50,329 bases of DNA from Candidatus Bipolaricaulota bacterium (GTDB lineage: Bacteria > Bipolaricaulota > Bipolaricaulia > Bipolaricaulales > Bipolaricaulaceae), in assembly GCA_030550535.1 (NCBI GenBank), contig JAUQPF010000040.1, forward strand, positions 1-50,329. The letters are read 5' to 3'. Below are positions 1 through 7,621 of the stretch, one piece after another (positions within the stretch are counted from its first letter, which is position 1; every line of letters starts with the position of its first letter). The translations under genes were made by a program, and so were the position numbers. Below the pieces are notes generated by a model, which was not told the DNA's origin, ran no database searches, and saw only the letters and a list, made by a program, of their open reading frames with translations.

Positions 1-221
1 CCCTGTGGACACACTTCCCGAGACACTACCTACGCAATGGCGAGGAACAAGATCTGGACACCTCTGGGGGGCTACGAGGGGGGAGGCGTGATGGGCGCGT
101 CCTCCTCTTCACCCCCTCCCTGGCAGGGACGGGATTTGGGCGGAACGCTACCTGAGCCAGCGAGAGCGATTGTTTTCGGGCTGCCCACCTCCCAGGAGAG
201 GCCGGAAAGGGGAGGGCAGGG
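1..221. other. Intergenic/edge region with no supported gene
   Basis: No convincing coding region, tRNA or riboswitch is visible. Short open frames here encode low-complexity, arginine/glycine/proline-rich peptides typical of chance frames in GC-rich DNA. The 10-base palindrome GGGCTAGCCC at about 219-228 spans the stop codon of the neighbouring minus-strand gene but has no T-run, so it is not a clear terminator. Confidence 0.5.
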
Positions 222-1184
222 CTAGCCCCCCCATTGAGGGCGAGCCCGGCCCCGCAGGTAGTGCTCCGCGGAGAGCGCGGCCTGGGCCCCTTCCGCCGCA
301 GCCAATACCGCCTGCCGGAAGTGTTTGCAGCGCACATCGCCTGCGGCGAACACCCCCGGAACCGGCGTGCGCATGAGCTCGTCCACCCGGAGGCATCCGC
401 CCTCCGCCAGCGGCACCTGACCGCCCAGGAAATCCACCACCGGCGCCGTCCCTTGAAGAAGCGGGAACACCCCCGCCACGGGGAGGACCTCCTCACCCGC
501 CTTCGTGGCCACCCGCACGGCCTCCACGCGCTCCTCGCCGAGGATCTCGAGAAGGCGAACGCCCAGCCGCACCTCTACCTTGGGATGGGAAGCGAGTTCC
601 TGCCAGAGCTCCTCGGGGACGAGGACCTCCAGGGTGGGTGCAAGGAAGATCACGCGGGAGGCGAAGCGGGCAAGGGTCAGGGCCTCCTCCACCGCCTCGG
701 CGGTGGCGCCGGCCACGGCCACCGCCACGTCCCGAAAGAGCGGGGCATCGCAAGCCGCGCAATAGCTCACTCCGCGGCCGATCAGACCCTCCTCCCCTGG
801 GAGGTACTGGTTTCGGCCCATGGCGCCCGTGGCCACGATCACCGCCTTGGCTTGGTAAACACCTTGAGCTGTCCACACTTCCTTGGGATCGCGAAGCACG
901 TCGGCCCGCAGGACCTTCTCCTCGCGGAGGGCGGCGCCAAACGCCTCGGCCTGTTGGCGAATGCGCCGCACGAGCTCTGCGCCGGAGATGGGCCCGGGAA
1001 TTCCTGGAAAGTTTTCGATCCTTCGGGCCCGGCCCGCCGCGCCCTCGTAGAGGCCCTTGTCGAGGACGAGGGTTTTAAGCCCGGCCCGAGCGGCGTAGAG
1101 GGCCGCCGTGGCCCCCGCTGGCCCTCCCCCGATCACGATCACCTCGTACCCCCCACGGGGCAACCCTTCCGAGGCAATAAACAT
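222..1184 (-). CDS. Thioredoxin-reductase-like FAD-dependent disulfide oxidoreductase
   Basis: A 320-residue low-molecular-weight TrxR-family flavoprotein. It has an N-terminal FAD-binding GGGPAG (residues 19-24), a redox-active CAAC (Cys142 and Cys145, followed by Asp146) and a C-terminal FAD-contact FAAGDVR (279-285). Such enzymes pass electrons through FAD to a thioredoxin-like protein in the cytoplasm. The second Rossmann segment, where NADPH-dependent enzymes carry a GGGxS-type glycine motif followed by HRR, here reads VAGATAEA (157-164), then FLAPT with no arginine pair. NADPH use is therefore doubtful; a ferredoxin- or otherwise-fed member is possible. The start codon abuts the stop of the upstream MFS gene, so it is the last gene of an operon with MFS and AhpD-like genes. 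The family is clear; the electron donor is inference. Confidence 0.85.
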   Translation of the reverse strand: MFIASEGLPRGGYEVIVIGGGPAGATAALYAARAGLKTLVLDKGLYEGAAGRARRIENFPGIPGPISGAELVRRIRQQAEAFGAALREEKVLRADVLRDPKEVWTAQGVYQAKAVIVATGAMGRNQYLPGEEGLIGRGVSYCAACDAPLFRDVAVAVAGATAEAVEEALTLARFASRVIFLAPTLEVLVPEELWQELASHPKVEVRLGVRLLEILGEERVEAVRVATKAGEEVLPVAGVFPLLQGTAPVVDFLGGQVPLAEGGCLRVDELMRTPVPGVFAAGDVRCKHFRQAVLAAAEGAQAALSAEHYLRGRARPQWGG

Positions 1185-2315
1185 TCATCCCCCTTTCCCA
1201 TCCAGGTTCCGCCGCGCACCATCCCGCGAGCCCCGCGCCGCGGCCAGGAGCACCCCCGCAGCCAGGACGAACGGGGCCCATGTCCCCAAGCCCACGAGGG
1301 CCCCTCCGAGCGCGGGCCCCAGGAACGCGCCCAGGGAGAACGCAGCGTAAAAGAGGCCGAACGCCCGCCCGTGGGCGGATCCCTCCACCCCCTCCGCCAC
1401 GGTCCGCGCCGCCCCAGGGAACACGAGGCCGAAGCCCAGGCCGAACACGGCCATACCCGCCCCGATAGCCCCAAGACCGGGGAGGAGTCCTAACCCCAGC
1501 AAGGCCGCGCCGGAGAGGAGGAGCCCGGCCGCAGGCGTCCGGCGCCACCGCCAAAGCCCGAGGCCCTCCGCGGCCATGGCCGCCATGGCCCCGGCGGAGA
1601 AAAGGGCGAAGGCGAAGCCCGTGAGGCGCCCGGCGGCCCCGGCCCCGGCGAGCCTTCCGGGCACAAAGGCCAGGACCACGCCCAACGCGAACGACACCCC
1701 CAAAACGGCGGCATATGCCGGAAGAACAGGGCTCAACACCGGGAACCCCGCAGGACACCCCTCCGAACTTTTCGGCATCCCCCAGGCCAGGGGGAACGCC
1801 AGGAGCAGGGCTATGCCCGCCGCGAGGAACGGGGCCTGAACGCCCAGGTGGTCCCGCAGGATGCCCCCAAGGGGCGGGGTCACCAGGGCCGCGAGGGCGA
1901 TGACCCCCCCGGCGAGGTTGAAGGGGAGGCGCCTTCGGCTGGCGCCCAGCCCCACGAACGCCCCGGGAAGGAGCACCCCCGCGCAAAGACCGTGGAGGAA
2001 GCGCAGGGCCACGAACACCCCAAGGCTTCCGGTGAGGCCTTGCGCAAGAAGGATCGCGGCGGTGAGGAGGATCCCCAGCACCACCGGAGCCCGGAGGCCC
2101 CGGCGGTCCAGGACGAACCCCCCGGCCACGTTGCCCAGGAGGTTCCCCGCGGAGTACAGGCCCACCCCCAAGCCCAAGAGCGCCGGCGAGGCCCCCAACG
2201 CCTCCAGGGCCGGGGCCAAGGCCGGCATGATCACGAAGAACGCGAAGAACGAGGAAGCGGTGAGGACCAAGCCCGCTCGCATCGCCCCAGCCACAGGGAC
2301 GGAGCGCGCGCTCAT
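1185..2315 (-). CDS. MFS-family transporter
   Basis: A 376-residue polytopic membrane protein with about 12 hydrophobic helices. The loop after helix 2 carries GGFVLDRRGLR, the MFS motif-A position (G-x-x-x-D-R-x-G-R-R-like), and a second related loop follows in the C-terminal half. This is the architecture of small drug/metabolite:H+ antiporters of the major facilitator superfamily. The substrate cannot be told from sequence. Its ATG overlaps the TGA of the upstream AhpD-like gene by four bases, and its stop abuts the TrxR-like start, so the three genes are translationally coupled. Confidence 0.85.
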   Translation of the reverse strand: MSARSVPVAGAMRAGLVLTASSFFAFFVIMPALAPALEALGASPALLGLGVGLYSAGNLLGNVAGGFVLDRRGLRAPVVLGILLTAAILLAQGLTGSLGVFVALRFLHGLCAGVLLPGAFVGLGASRRRLPFNLAGGVIALAALVTPPLGGILRDHLGVQAPFLAAGIALLLAFPLAWGMPKSSEGCPAGFPVLSPVLPAYAAVLGVSFALGVVLAFVPGRLAGAGAAGRLTGFAFALFSAGAMAAMAAEGLGLWRWRRTPAAGLLLSGAALLGLGLLPGLGAIGAGMAVFGLGFGLVFPGAARTVAEGVEGSAHGRAFGLFYAAFSLGAFLGPALGGALVGLGTWAPFVLAAGVLLAAARGSRDGARRNLDGKGG

Positions 2316-2656
2316 CCCTCACCCCAAAGTTCCTCCACAAGCGCGAAGGCCCGGCGCAGATGAGGAATGACGATGGACCCCCCCACCACCAGGCCCACGG
2401 CCAACGCCTCCACGACCTCTTCCTTACGTACCCCGTTATCTTTCGCCTGGATGAGGTGATAGGAGACGCAATCGTCGCAGCGCAGGACAAGCGAGGCCAC
2501 CAAGCCCAAAAGTTCCTTGGTTCGCCGCGGGAGCGCCCCTTCCCCGTAGACGTCGGCATCCAGGGCGAAGAAGCGCTTGACGGCGAGGTTGCCCTCCCTG
2601 AGCACCCGGGCGTTCAACTGCTCCCGTGCATGTTCAAATTCCTCGCGTCGTCCCAT
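2312..2656 (-). CDS. Carboxymuconolactone decarboxylase/AhpD-like protein
   Basis: A 114-residue alpha-helical protein of the CMD family. The signature is CDDC followed by SYH, the C-x-x-C-x3-H arrangement of AhpD-like disulfide reductases, in a helix-rich segment with FFALDADVYGEGALPRRTKEL upstream. In AhpD the cysteine pair relays electrons to a peroxiredoxin. Here the linked genes are an MFS transporter and a TrxR-like flavoprotein, so a small thiol-redox chain is plausible. I chose the ATG at 2656 because GAAGGGAGG lies just upstream. A GTG at 2686 would add ten residues including the ribosome binding site, which is unlikely. It overlaps the MFS start by four bases. Confidence 0.85.
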   Translation of the reverse strand: MGRREEFEHAREQLNARVLREGNLAVKRFFALDADVYGEGALPRRTKELLGLVASLVLRCDDCVSYHLIQAKDNGVRKEEVVEALAVGLVVGGSIVIPHLRRAFALVEELWGEG

Positions 2657-2783
2657 CGTGCCTCCCTTCGCTTTGCCCAAGAGCACCTAGGATCGGTGCC
2701 CAAAACCCCACACCCTCCCGAAGGGGCGCACACCCCGCCTTTTCTTTTCGGTGAGCTTTTGCGTCCCCCGGAACGTGATCCTC

Positions 2784-3965
2784 CTAAGTTCCCCCTCCGC
2801 TTCGCACACGTCCCGCGAGCTCTTGGGCGAGGGCCCGCGCCTTCTGGATCTCCGCGTCGCCGGGCTGGCCGGGGACATCCGCCAGGCCCACGAGCTCCAT
2901 GCCCAGGCCGGCCAGTCCCTCCTGGAGGGGCCCACGGCTCCACCGGCCCACCCGTGGGAGCTCAGGATAAGGGCAAACCGAAGGGGCGGCTTGAGGGCCC
3001 GTAGGAGCCCCAGGGCGAAGGCAGCCCAGGCGTGGGGGCCACCCAGGAGGGTGGGGGTCCCCAACACCAGCGCCCGGCTCTCCACGAGATCCGCGGAAAA
3101 CCTTCCGAAATGGAGGCGGCCCAGGTCGTGCACGGCCACGGGAAGGCCCGCGGCGGAAAGGACGGAAACGGCGGCCTCCACCAGCCGTGCCGTCGCCCCC
3201 CACATGCTCACGTGGGCCACGAGCACCTTCGGCCCCGTCCAGCCCGCGGTCCACCTTTCATACCAAGCCAGGATGGGCCCAGGATCTTGCCAGATGGGGC
3301 CGTGGCTTGGGGCGACCGCAGCCGGGCCAAGCTCTCGAGCCTTTTCCCAAGCGCGCCGGGCCGCTCGCCGGTAGGGCATGAGGATTTCCCCGAAATAGCC
3401 CTTGGCGAGCGTCTCGATGTCGGGAACTCCCTCGGCGAAGAACCCCCTTGGCGGTGTGGGCGCCGAAGAAATCGCAGGGGAAAAGGATGCGATCCTCAAG
3501 GAGGTAGGTGAACATCGTCTCCGGCCAGTGCACGAAGGGGACTTCATGAAACCGGAGGGTTTTCCCGCCCGGGTCGAGGGTCTGGCCCTCATGGATCACC
3601 CCCACCCGCTCCTCGGGGATGGAATAGAGCCGGGTCGCTATCGCGTAGCCCTTTTCGGTGAGGAGCACCTTGGCCTTGGGAGCGCGCATCAAGACCCAGG
3701 GAAGGGCCCCGGCGTGGTCGGGCTCGGCGTGGTTCATGACCACGTAGGCGATCGTGGCCGGGTCCACCACGGCCGCGATCTTGGTCCAGAGGACCTCCTC
3801 GAAGCCTGGGTTCACCGTGTCCACCAGGGCCGGGGCCTCCCGGCCCACCACGAGATGGGCGTTGTAGGAGGTGCCTTGGGGGAGGGGGATTAGGGCGTCG
3901 AACCACCGACGGGCCCAGTCTTTCACGCCCACCCAGTGAACCCCAGGCGCGATCGTGTACCCCAT
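2784..3965 (-). pseudogene. A-type flavodiiron protein, interrupted by two frameshifts
   Basis: Joining three frames gives an approximately 390-residue flavodiiron protein (FprA/ROO type), which reduces O2 or NO to water or N2O. The N-terminal metallo-beta-lactamase domain keeps the diiron ligands: HAEPDH, the His of VPFVHWPE, the Asp of CDFFGAH and the His of SHGPIW. The flavodoxin domain follows (VLVAHVSMWGATARLVEAA, then TLLGGPH). The first frame break is at a CCCCC run at 3443-3447 (one extra base gives AAGGGGG where AAGGGG would continue FFAEGVPD). The second is near GGGGCCC at 2927-2933, after SSHGWAGGAV; the frame resumes at LQEGLAGLGMELV. Both sit in homopolymer-like runs, so sequencing or assembly error is as likely as true decay. 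The start MGYTIAPGVHW lies two bases after the DUF438 gene stop, in the same operon as an Rrf2 regulator. Confidence 0.85.
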
Positions 3966-3967
3966 CG

Positions 3968-5125
3968 TTAACCCTCGTCCAAAAGACGCTTTTCTCCGGA
4001 AAGCTCGCGCACGCGGGTGATGTCCTGGGTGACCTCGAGCGTTCCCAAATACTCTCCGTTCCGCCCCCAAACGGGGAAGTAGCGGATGTACACGAACCGC
4101 CCCTTGTAGTGGATCCAAAACTCCGCGACCTCGCGCTTCTTCTCCCGAAACTCGCGAAGGATGCGCTCCACCACGGGAAGGCTCTTTTGGGGATGACAGT
4201 TTTGCACTTTGCGGCCGATCACGGCCGGCGTGCGCACGAAGATCCGGTCCCTCGTGGCGTTGAAGTAGCGTACGGTGTCGTCCTTATCCACGAAGGTGAT
4301 GTCCACAGGGAGCGCATTGAGGATGGCCTCAAGTTCTTCGGGGGTGAGCTCGCCGGTGGGGAAGCGCAGGCGGATCTCGGAAGAGGGGGCGGGCCCTGGT
4401 GCAGGAGCCACAAACGCCGGCGCGGAAGGCACGGCCGGGGTGAAACAACAATAGCCGATCTCATCGAACTGGGCCCGGAGGGAAGGCCATTCCTCCTCCG
4501 GCACCACCCGCAACGCCGCAGGAAAGAGGATGCGGTTCTCCTTGAAGAAGTGGGAGGCAAGGAGCTCCCCTAGAGCCACGGCGAGCTCCCGGAGCCGCGG
4601 CCCTTCCGCGCTTTGGATCCCCTTTTTGAGGGCGCGGATCTCCTGGTGTTCGCTCCACATCACCCGGGGCGGCTCCACGATCCCCCGCTTCTCCAGAGCT
4701 GGAAAGAGCACGTTCTCCTCGCGCAGGTAGTGCTTCTCGGACTCCGCAAGATGTTCACGTATGTGCGCGATTTCCTGAGCATTTTCGTGATCCGCTGCGC
4801 GCTTGAGCCGCTCCACAAGACCCAAAAGCTCGCGGTGCTCGGCCATGAGGATGCCGATGGGATGCCAGGCGGGGGCAAGGAGCTCCTCCCTTTCCAAGGA
4901 TTCCCGAAAGAGAGCCAGGTGAAGATCGCAGAGCTTGCGGATCTCCTCAGGGGGTAGGCCCTCACGCACGAGCTCCTCCTCGATCTGGGCGATCTCCAAG
5001 GGGGTGATGGCCCCCACGGCCCTGCGGAACTCCTCTTGCAGGGCTTCCGGCCGCTCGCCGGCGTGCAGGCGCCGGAGGAGCGCCTTCAACGCCTCCTTCC
5101 TGTGGCTGCTCAGCATCTCGCTCAT
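3968..5125 (-). CDS. DUF438-hemerythrin-PAS domain protein
   Basis: A 385-residue soluble protein. Residues about 5-80 form a DUF438 domain (rich in LxxLHxGE and IAQIEEELVREG helices). Residues about 95-230 form a hemerythrin-like four-helix bundle with iron-ligand histidines and carboxylates in HPIGILMAEHREL, HYLREENVLFP, WSEHQEI and HFFKENRILFP. After a proline/alanine linker a PAS domain (about 275-375) holds FVDKDD, NCHPQKS and YFPVWGRNGEYLGTLEVTQDI. This family is found with flavodiiron proteins in anaerobes and probably senses or binds O2 or NO. The ATG at 5125 overlaps the Rrf2 stop by four bases, so an upstream extension is rejected. The operon Rrf2 - this gene - flavodiiron protein supports an O2/NO stress role. 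Confidence 0.9.
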   Translation of the reverse strand: MSEMLSSHRKEALKALLRRLHAGERPEALQEEFRRAVGAITPLEIAQIEEELVREGLPPEEIRKLCDLHLALFRESLEREELLAPAWHPIGILMAEHRELLGLVERLKRAADHENAQEIAHIREHLAESEKHYLREENVLFPALEKRGIVEPPRVMWSEHQEIRALKKGIQSAEGPRLRELAVALGELLASHFFKENRILFPAALRVVPEEEWPSLRAQFDEIGYCCFTPAVPSAPAFVAPAPGPAPSSEIRLRFPTGELTPEELEAILNALPVDITFVDKDDTVRYFNATRDRIFVRTPAVIGRKVQNCHPQKSLPVVERILREFREKKREVAEFWIHYKGRFVYIRYFPVWGRNGEYLGTLEVTQDITRVRELSGEKRLLDEG

Positions 5126-5544
5126 CCCTCTTCCTCCTCCGGGGGCTGGATGCGCTGGACCACGTCCTGAAGGGAGGTTTGGGCGAGGAACTCCACGATG
5201 CGGGCGCGAAGGGGATCCCAAACGGGGTAAAGAGGGCAGGAAGGATCGCCGGGGCAGGGGGAGAGGTCGAAGGGGCAATCCTGGAGGGCCGTGGGCCCTT
5301 CCACGGCCTCGATGATCTCCTTGAGGGAGATGGCTTCCGGGGGGCGGGCGAGGGCCACACCGCCGCCCCTGCCTCGCTGGGTGGAAAGGATCTCGGCGCG
5401 GGCCAAGAGGGGCAGGAGCTTGGCGAGGTAAGCGGCGGGGATGTCCGTGGCGGTCGCGAGCTCCCGTGCAGAGGAGGAGCCTCTCCGCCGGACCAGCTCC
5501 TGGAGGGCCAGGAGGGCGTACTTGGTGGAGAGGGTCAAACGCAC
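5122..5544 (-). CDS. Rrf2-family transcriptional regulator, three-cysteine (NsrR/IscR-like)
   Basis: A 140-residue regulator. The N-terminal winged helix has the Rrf2 signature LSTKYALLALQEL, a recognition region IPAAYLAKLLPLLARAEIL and the wing RGRGGGVALARPP. The cluster C-x6-C-x5-C (DCPFDLSPCPGDPSC) is where NsrR and IscR bind an Fe-S cluster. With a flavodiiron protein and a hemerythrin-like protein directly downstream, an NO- or O2-responsive repressor is the best reading. The start is GTG at 5544, preceded by AAGGGGG. A GACA-N4-TGTC inverted repeat lies just upstream (5563-5574). Confidence 0.9.
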   Translation of the reverse strand: MRLTLSTKYALLALQELVRRRGSSSARELATATDIPAAYLAKLLPLLARAEILSTQRGRGGGVALARPPEAISLKEIIEAVEGPTALQDCPFDLSPCPGDPSCPLYPVWDPLRARIVEFLAQTSLQDVVQRIQPPEEEEG

Positions 5545-5562
5545 CGGCGCCCCCTTAATTTG

Positions 5563-5574
5563 GACATTTTTGTC
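5563..5574 (-). promoter_or_regulatory. Candidate Rrf2 operator upstream of its own operon
   Basis: Inverted repeat GACA-AAAA-TGTC on the minus strand, 18 bases before the regulator's GTG start. It is AT-rich against a GC-rich background and lies in the expected promoter zone, so autoregulation is plausible. The site is inferred from symmetry and position only. Confidence 0.4.
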
Positions 5575-5697
5575 GCCTTATGGTAGGCCGGCGCGGGAAA
5601 AAGTCAAGGGCCCGTGCGGGGCTCCCGTCGGGGCCAGGGCCTCCGGGCGCGCCCGGGCGGCCAGCTCGGGCCAAGGGATCCCCTATCACCCGCAGGG

Positions 5698-5768
5698 GAC
5701 GGCTTACCGTTGCTCCCTTCCGGGCCTGGCGGGGTTCACCGGCCTGCGTCGCAGGGGGCTCAGCCGTC
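5698..5768 (-). ncRNA. ffs: Signal recognition particle RNA (small bacterial type)
   Basis: The minus strand carries the invariant SRP core CCAGGCCCGGAAGGGAGCA: GGAA tetraloop closed by CCC/GGG, with the symmetric internal loop CAGG/AGCA that binds Ffh. It is followed by ACGGTAAG, and GACGGCT/AGCCGTC close the helix at the given ends. The domain matches the short (4.5S-like) form without an Alu domain. True ends may lie 10-20 bases further out on each side. It lies between the Rrf2 operon and tRNA-Ser on the same strand. Confidence 0.9.
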
Positions 5769-5882
5769 ATCGCCGCCCCTCCCGAGCCGCTTCCGCCACC
5801 CCGCCTCTCGGGGAGCCCATGGGCTCCACGTGTAGCGGGTTTTGGATGCAGGGGACCGCTACCCCCCCACCCTGCACGGGCC

Positions 5883-5973
5883 TGGCGGAGGGGGCGGGAT
5901 TTGAACCCGCGGCACCCTTTAGGGGTGCACCTGCTCTCCAGGCAGGTGGTTTCGGCCGCTCGCCCACCCCTCC
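5883..5973 (-). tRNA. tRNA-Ser (anticodon GGA)
   Basis: Class II tRNA with acceptor stem GGAGGGG/CCCCTCC, discriminator G and an encoded CCA. The anticodon loop CTGGAGA closed by ACCTGC/GCAGGT gives GGA. The long variable arm is GCACCCCTAAAGGGTGC, and the T arm holds GGTTCAAATCC. It reads UCC/UCU serine codons. Confidence 0.97.
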
Positions 5974-5981
5974 GGGACGTG

Positions 5982-5987
5982 AGTGTA
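5982..5987 (-). promoter_or_regulatory. -10 box of tRNA-Ser
   Basis: TACACT on the minus strand, 8 bases before the mature tRNA 5' end. No good -35 box is seen. It helps calibrate -10 to transcript-start spacing in this genome. Confidence 0.5.
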
Positions 5988-6006
5988 CGCAGGCCGCGCC
6001 CCGCCC

Positions 6007-6945
6007 TCAATAGCCCATGAGCCGCAAGCTCAGGCGCAACCCGAAGGCCAGGAGGCCGGCCAGGGCCGGGGCCACCACCCAGCTCGCGCCGATGGCCACC
6101 ACGGTCTTGAAATTTACCGCGGCCACCCCGTGGGCCAGCCCCACCCCCACCACGCCTCCCACCACAGCGAACGAGGAGGAGACGGGCACGCCCACGGCCG
6201 TGAAGGCCTGGAGGACCGCGGCATGGGCGGCCAGGGCCAGGAGAGCCGGCCAGGTCCCAAGGTGGGTGAGCTTGTGGCCCAGGGTCTCCATGACCCGCCG
6301 GCCGTACGTGGCTATCCCCACGGCCATGGCCAACCCGCCCACGAGCCCCGCCGCCCCCGGGCGGAGAAGGCCCGCGCCCACGAAAACCCCGGTCACGTTG
6401 GCCACGTTGTTGGCACCCAAGGCGAACGCGCTCCATAGGCTGAGGAGGATCAACGCCAGACGGGTGATGCGGTCCAGAATCTCCAAGTTCAAGGGCAGCC
6501 TGCTCCAGAGGGGGGTGAGGGTGCGGTGGAGCACGTAGGCCAAGGCCAGGCCGCCCAAGGGCGAGGTCACCCAGGAGGCGGCGATGCGGGCGAGGATGCC
6601 CAGGTCGGGGGCCTGGCCCTCCGCCAGGGCCACCCCCAGGATGGCGCCCACCACCACCTGGGAAGTGGAGCCCGGCAGGCCCAGGCGGTTGAGCCAAGCG
6701 ATGGTGAGACCGCCCACGAGGGCCACGGCGAAGGCCCCGCGGAGGTCTAAAGCGGCGAGGGCGGAGTAGGTGTGCAAGCCACTGGCCCCGGCCAGGGCCG
6801 CGCCCAGGAGGACGAAGGCCGCCGCGAGGAGGACAGCAAAGCGGTAGCGCAGGGCCCCGGTGGTCACGGCCAGGCCGCACACGTTGGCCGCGTTGTTCCC
6901 GCCCAGGGCCCAGCCCATGAACAGCGCGGGGATCAGCGCCCACAT
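6007..6945 (-). CDS. PiT-family inorganic phosphate transporter
   Basis: A 312-residue polytopic membrane protein with the duplicated PiT signature: MGWALGGNNAANVCGL near the N terminus and SAFALGANNVANVTGVF in the second half. GLPGSTSQVVVGAILG and GVPVSSSFAVVGG carry the repeated P-x-S-x-S elements. It imports phosphate with a cation across the cytoplasmic membrane. Length is typical of the short bacterial/archaeal form without a large central loop. The ATG at 6945 is chosen because AGGGAGG sits six bases upstream, while the ATG at 6951 directly abuts that site. tRNA-Arg lies just upstream on the same strand. Confidence 0.93.
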   Translation of the reverse strand: MWALIPALFMGWALGGNNAANVCGLAVTTGALRYRFAVLLAAAFVLLGAALAGASGLHTYSALAALDLRGAFAVALVGGLTIAWLNRLGLPGSTSQVVVGAILGVALAEGQAPDLGILARIAASWVTSPLGGLALAYVLHRTLTPLWSRLPLNLEILDRITRLALILLSLWSAFALGANNVANVTGVFVGAGLLRPGAAGLVGGLAMAVGIATYGRRVMETLGHKLTHLGTWPALLALAAHAAVLQAFTAVGVPVSSSFAVVGGVVGVGLAHGVAAVNFKTVVAIGASWVVAPALAGLLAFGLRLSLRLMGY

Positions 6946-7019
6946 GCCCATCCTCCCTGGCCTAGTATGGTGACCTTTATACTCTATGGTGGACTTTGGG
7001 TAAAGGGGCAAAAGAAAAC

Positions 7020-7093
7020 TGCGCCCGGCAGGACTCGAACCTGCGGCCTGCCGCTTAGGAAGCGGCCGCTCTGTCCTACTGAGCTACGGGCGC
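7020..7093 (-). tRNA. tRNA-Arg (anticodon CCU)
   Basis: Acceptor GCGCCCG/CGGGCGC with discriminator A. Anticodon stem GCCGC/GCGGC encloses TTCCTAA, giving CCU. The T arm is GCAGG-TTCGAGT-CCTGC. CCA is not encoded, unlike the other four tRNAs here. It reads AGG. Confidence 0.97.
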
Positions 7094-7102
7094 AGCCTTC
7101 CC

Positions 7103-7108
7103 ATCTTA
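7103..7108 (-). promoter_or_regulatory. -10 box of tRNA-Arg
   Basis: TAAGAT on the minus strand, 9 bases before the mature tRNA 5' end. The same hexamer at 19963-19968 precedes tRNA-Pro by 9 bases. Confidence 0.5.
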
Positions 7109-7133
7109 GCCCGCAGGGGCCCCTCCGGCCACC

Positions 7134-7541
7134 TCAGCCTTCGGGAAACACAAGCTGCGGGGGGGTGCAGGTCGTCCCCCGCGTCTTCCCCCGCAGGTAG
7201 CGCACCTCCACAGGCGTCCCCGCCTCCACCTTGCGGTACAGGCTCTCGTCCACGGCAAACCGCTGCACCCTCCTTTCGCCGCCCTCATCCAGCTCCACGA
7301 GGAGGTAGTAGACCTCCTCGCTCACCGTCACCACCTTGGTTTCCGGCTTGGAGCCCGGGCAAAGGGGACAGCCGCCCGTGACCACCGTGCGCTCCACCTG
7401 CCGCGTCCCCACAGCCTTCCCCGTCACCACCCCGGACAACACCACAAGCTCGGTCTGGGCGCAGTCCGCGACGGTGAGGTAGCCCATCACCACCACAGCC
7501 CCCAGCAAGGCCAGCAGGAGAAAAAAGTGGAATGGGCTCAT
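7134..7541 (-). CDS. Membrane-anchored hypothetical protein
   Basis: A 135-residue protein with one N-terminal transmembrane helix or uncleaved signal (FHFFLLLALLGAVVVMGYL). An extracytoplasmic beta-rich domain follows with a GCPLC motif (possible metal or redox pair) and a C-terminal strand EVRYLRGKTRGTTC. I do not recognise the family; the layout (anchor plus small OB-like beta domain) is only suggestive. The ATG at 7541 is chosen because it directly precedes the hydrophobic helix. No Shine-Dalgarno sequence is seen. It is divergent from the helicase-nuclease gene. Confidence 0.65.
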   Translation of the reverse strand: MSPFHFFLLLALLGAVVVMGYLTVADCAQTELVVLSGVVTGKAVGTRQVERTVVTGGCPLCPGSKPETKVVTVSEEVYYLLVELDEGGERRVQRFAVDESLYRKVEAGTPVEVRYLRGKTRGTTCTPPQLVFPEG

Positions 7542-7606
7542 AGCAAGGGAGAGGATAGGCCAGGGCGCAAGGCAGGGCAAGGGCTGAGGAAAGGGCGGAC
7601 CAGGGC

Positions 7607-7612
7607 TACACT
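7607..7612 (+). promoter_or_regulatory. -10 box, probable leaderless promoter of helicase-nuclease gene
   Basis: TACACT ending 9 bases before the ATG at 7622, with only a weak -35 (CTGAGG, 17 bases upstream). The spacing predicts transcription starting at or next to the start codon. Confidence 0.45.
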
Positions 7613-7621
7613 TTCGTGGTC

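Noticed and set aside
1-221. Riboswitch or structured RNA before the first gene
   Set aside because: No glycine, TPP, SAM or other riboswitch consensus could be matched, and the region lies downstream of a minus-strand gene, not upstream.
234-1493. Long plus-strand open frame of 419 codons
   Set aside because: It is antisense to the TrxR-like and MFS genes, has a His/Arg/Gly/Pro-biased composition and no recognisable domain; a shadow frame caused by high GC.
2927-3447. Programmed ribosomal frameshifting in the flavodiiron gene
   Set aside because: Two shifts of opposite sign in ordinary G/C runs, without slippery heptamer or stimulatory structure; sequence error or decay is simpler.
5555-6943. 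Minus-strand 462-codon frame across the SRP RNA and tRNA-Ser
   Set aside because: It runs through two structured RNA genes and the PiT gene in the wrong frame; composition is Arg/Gly/Pro-biased.
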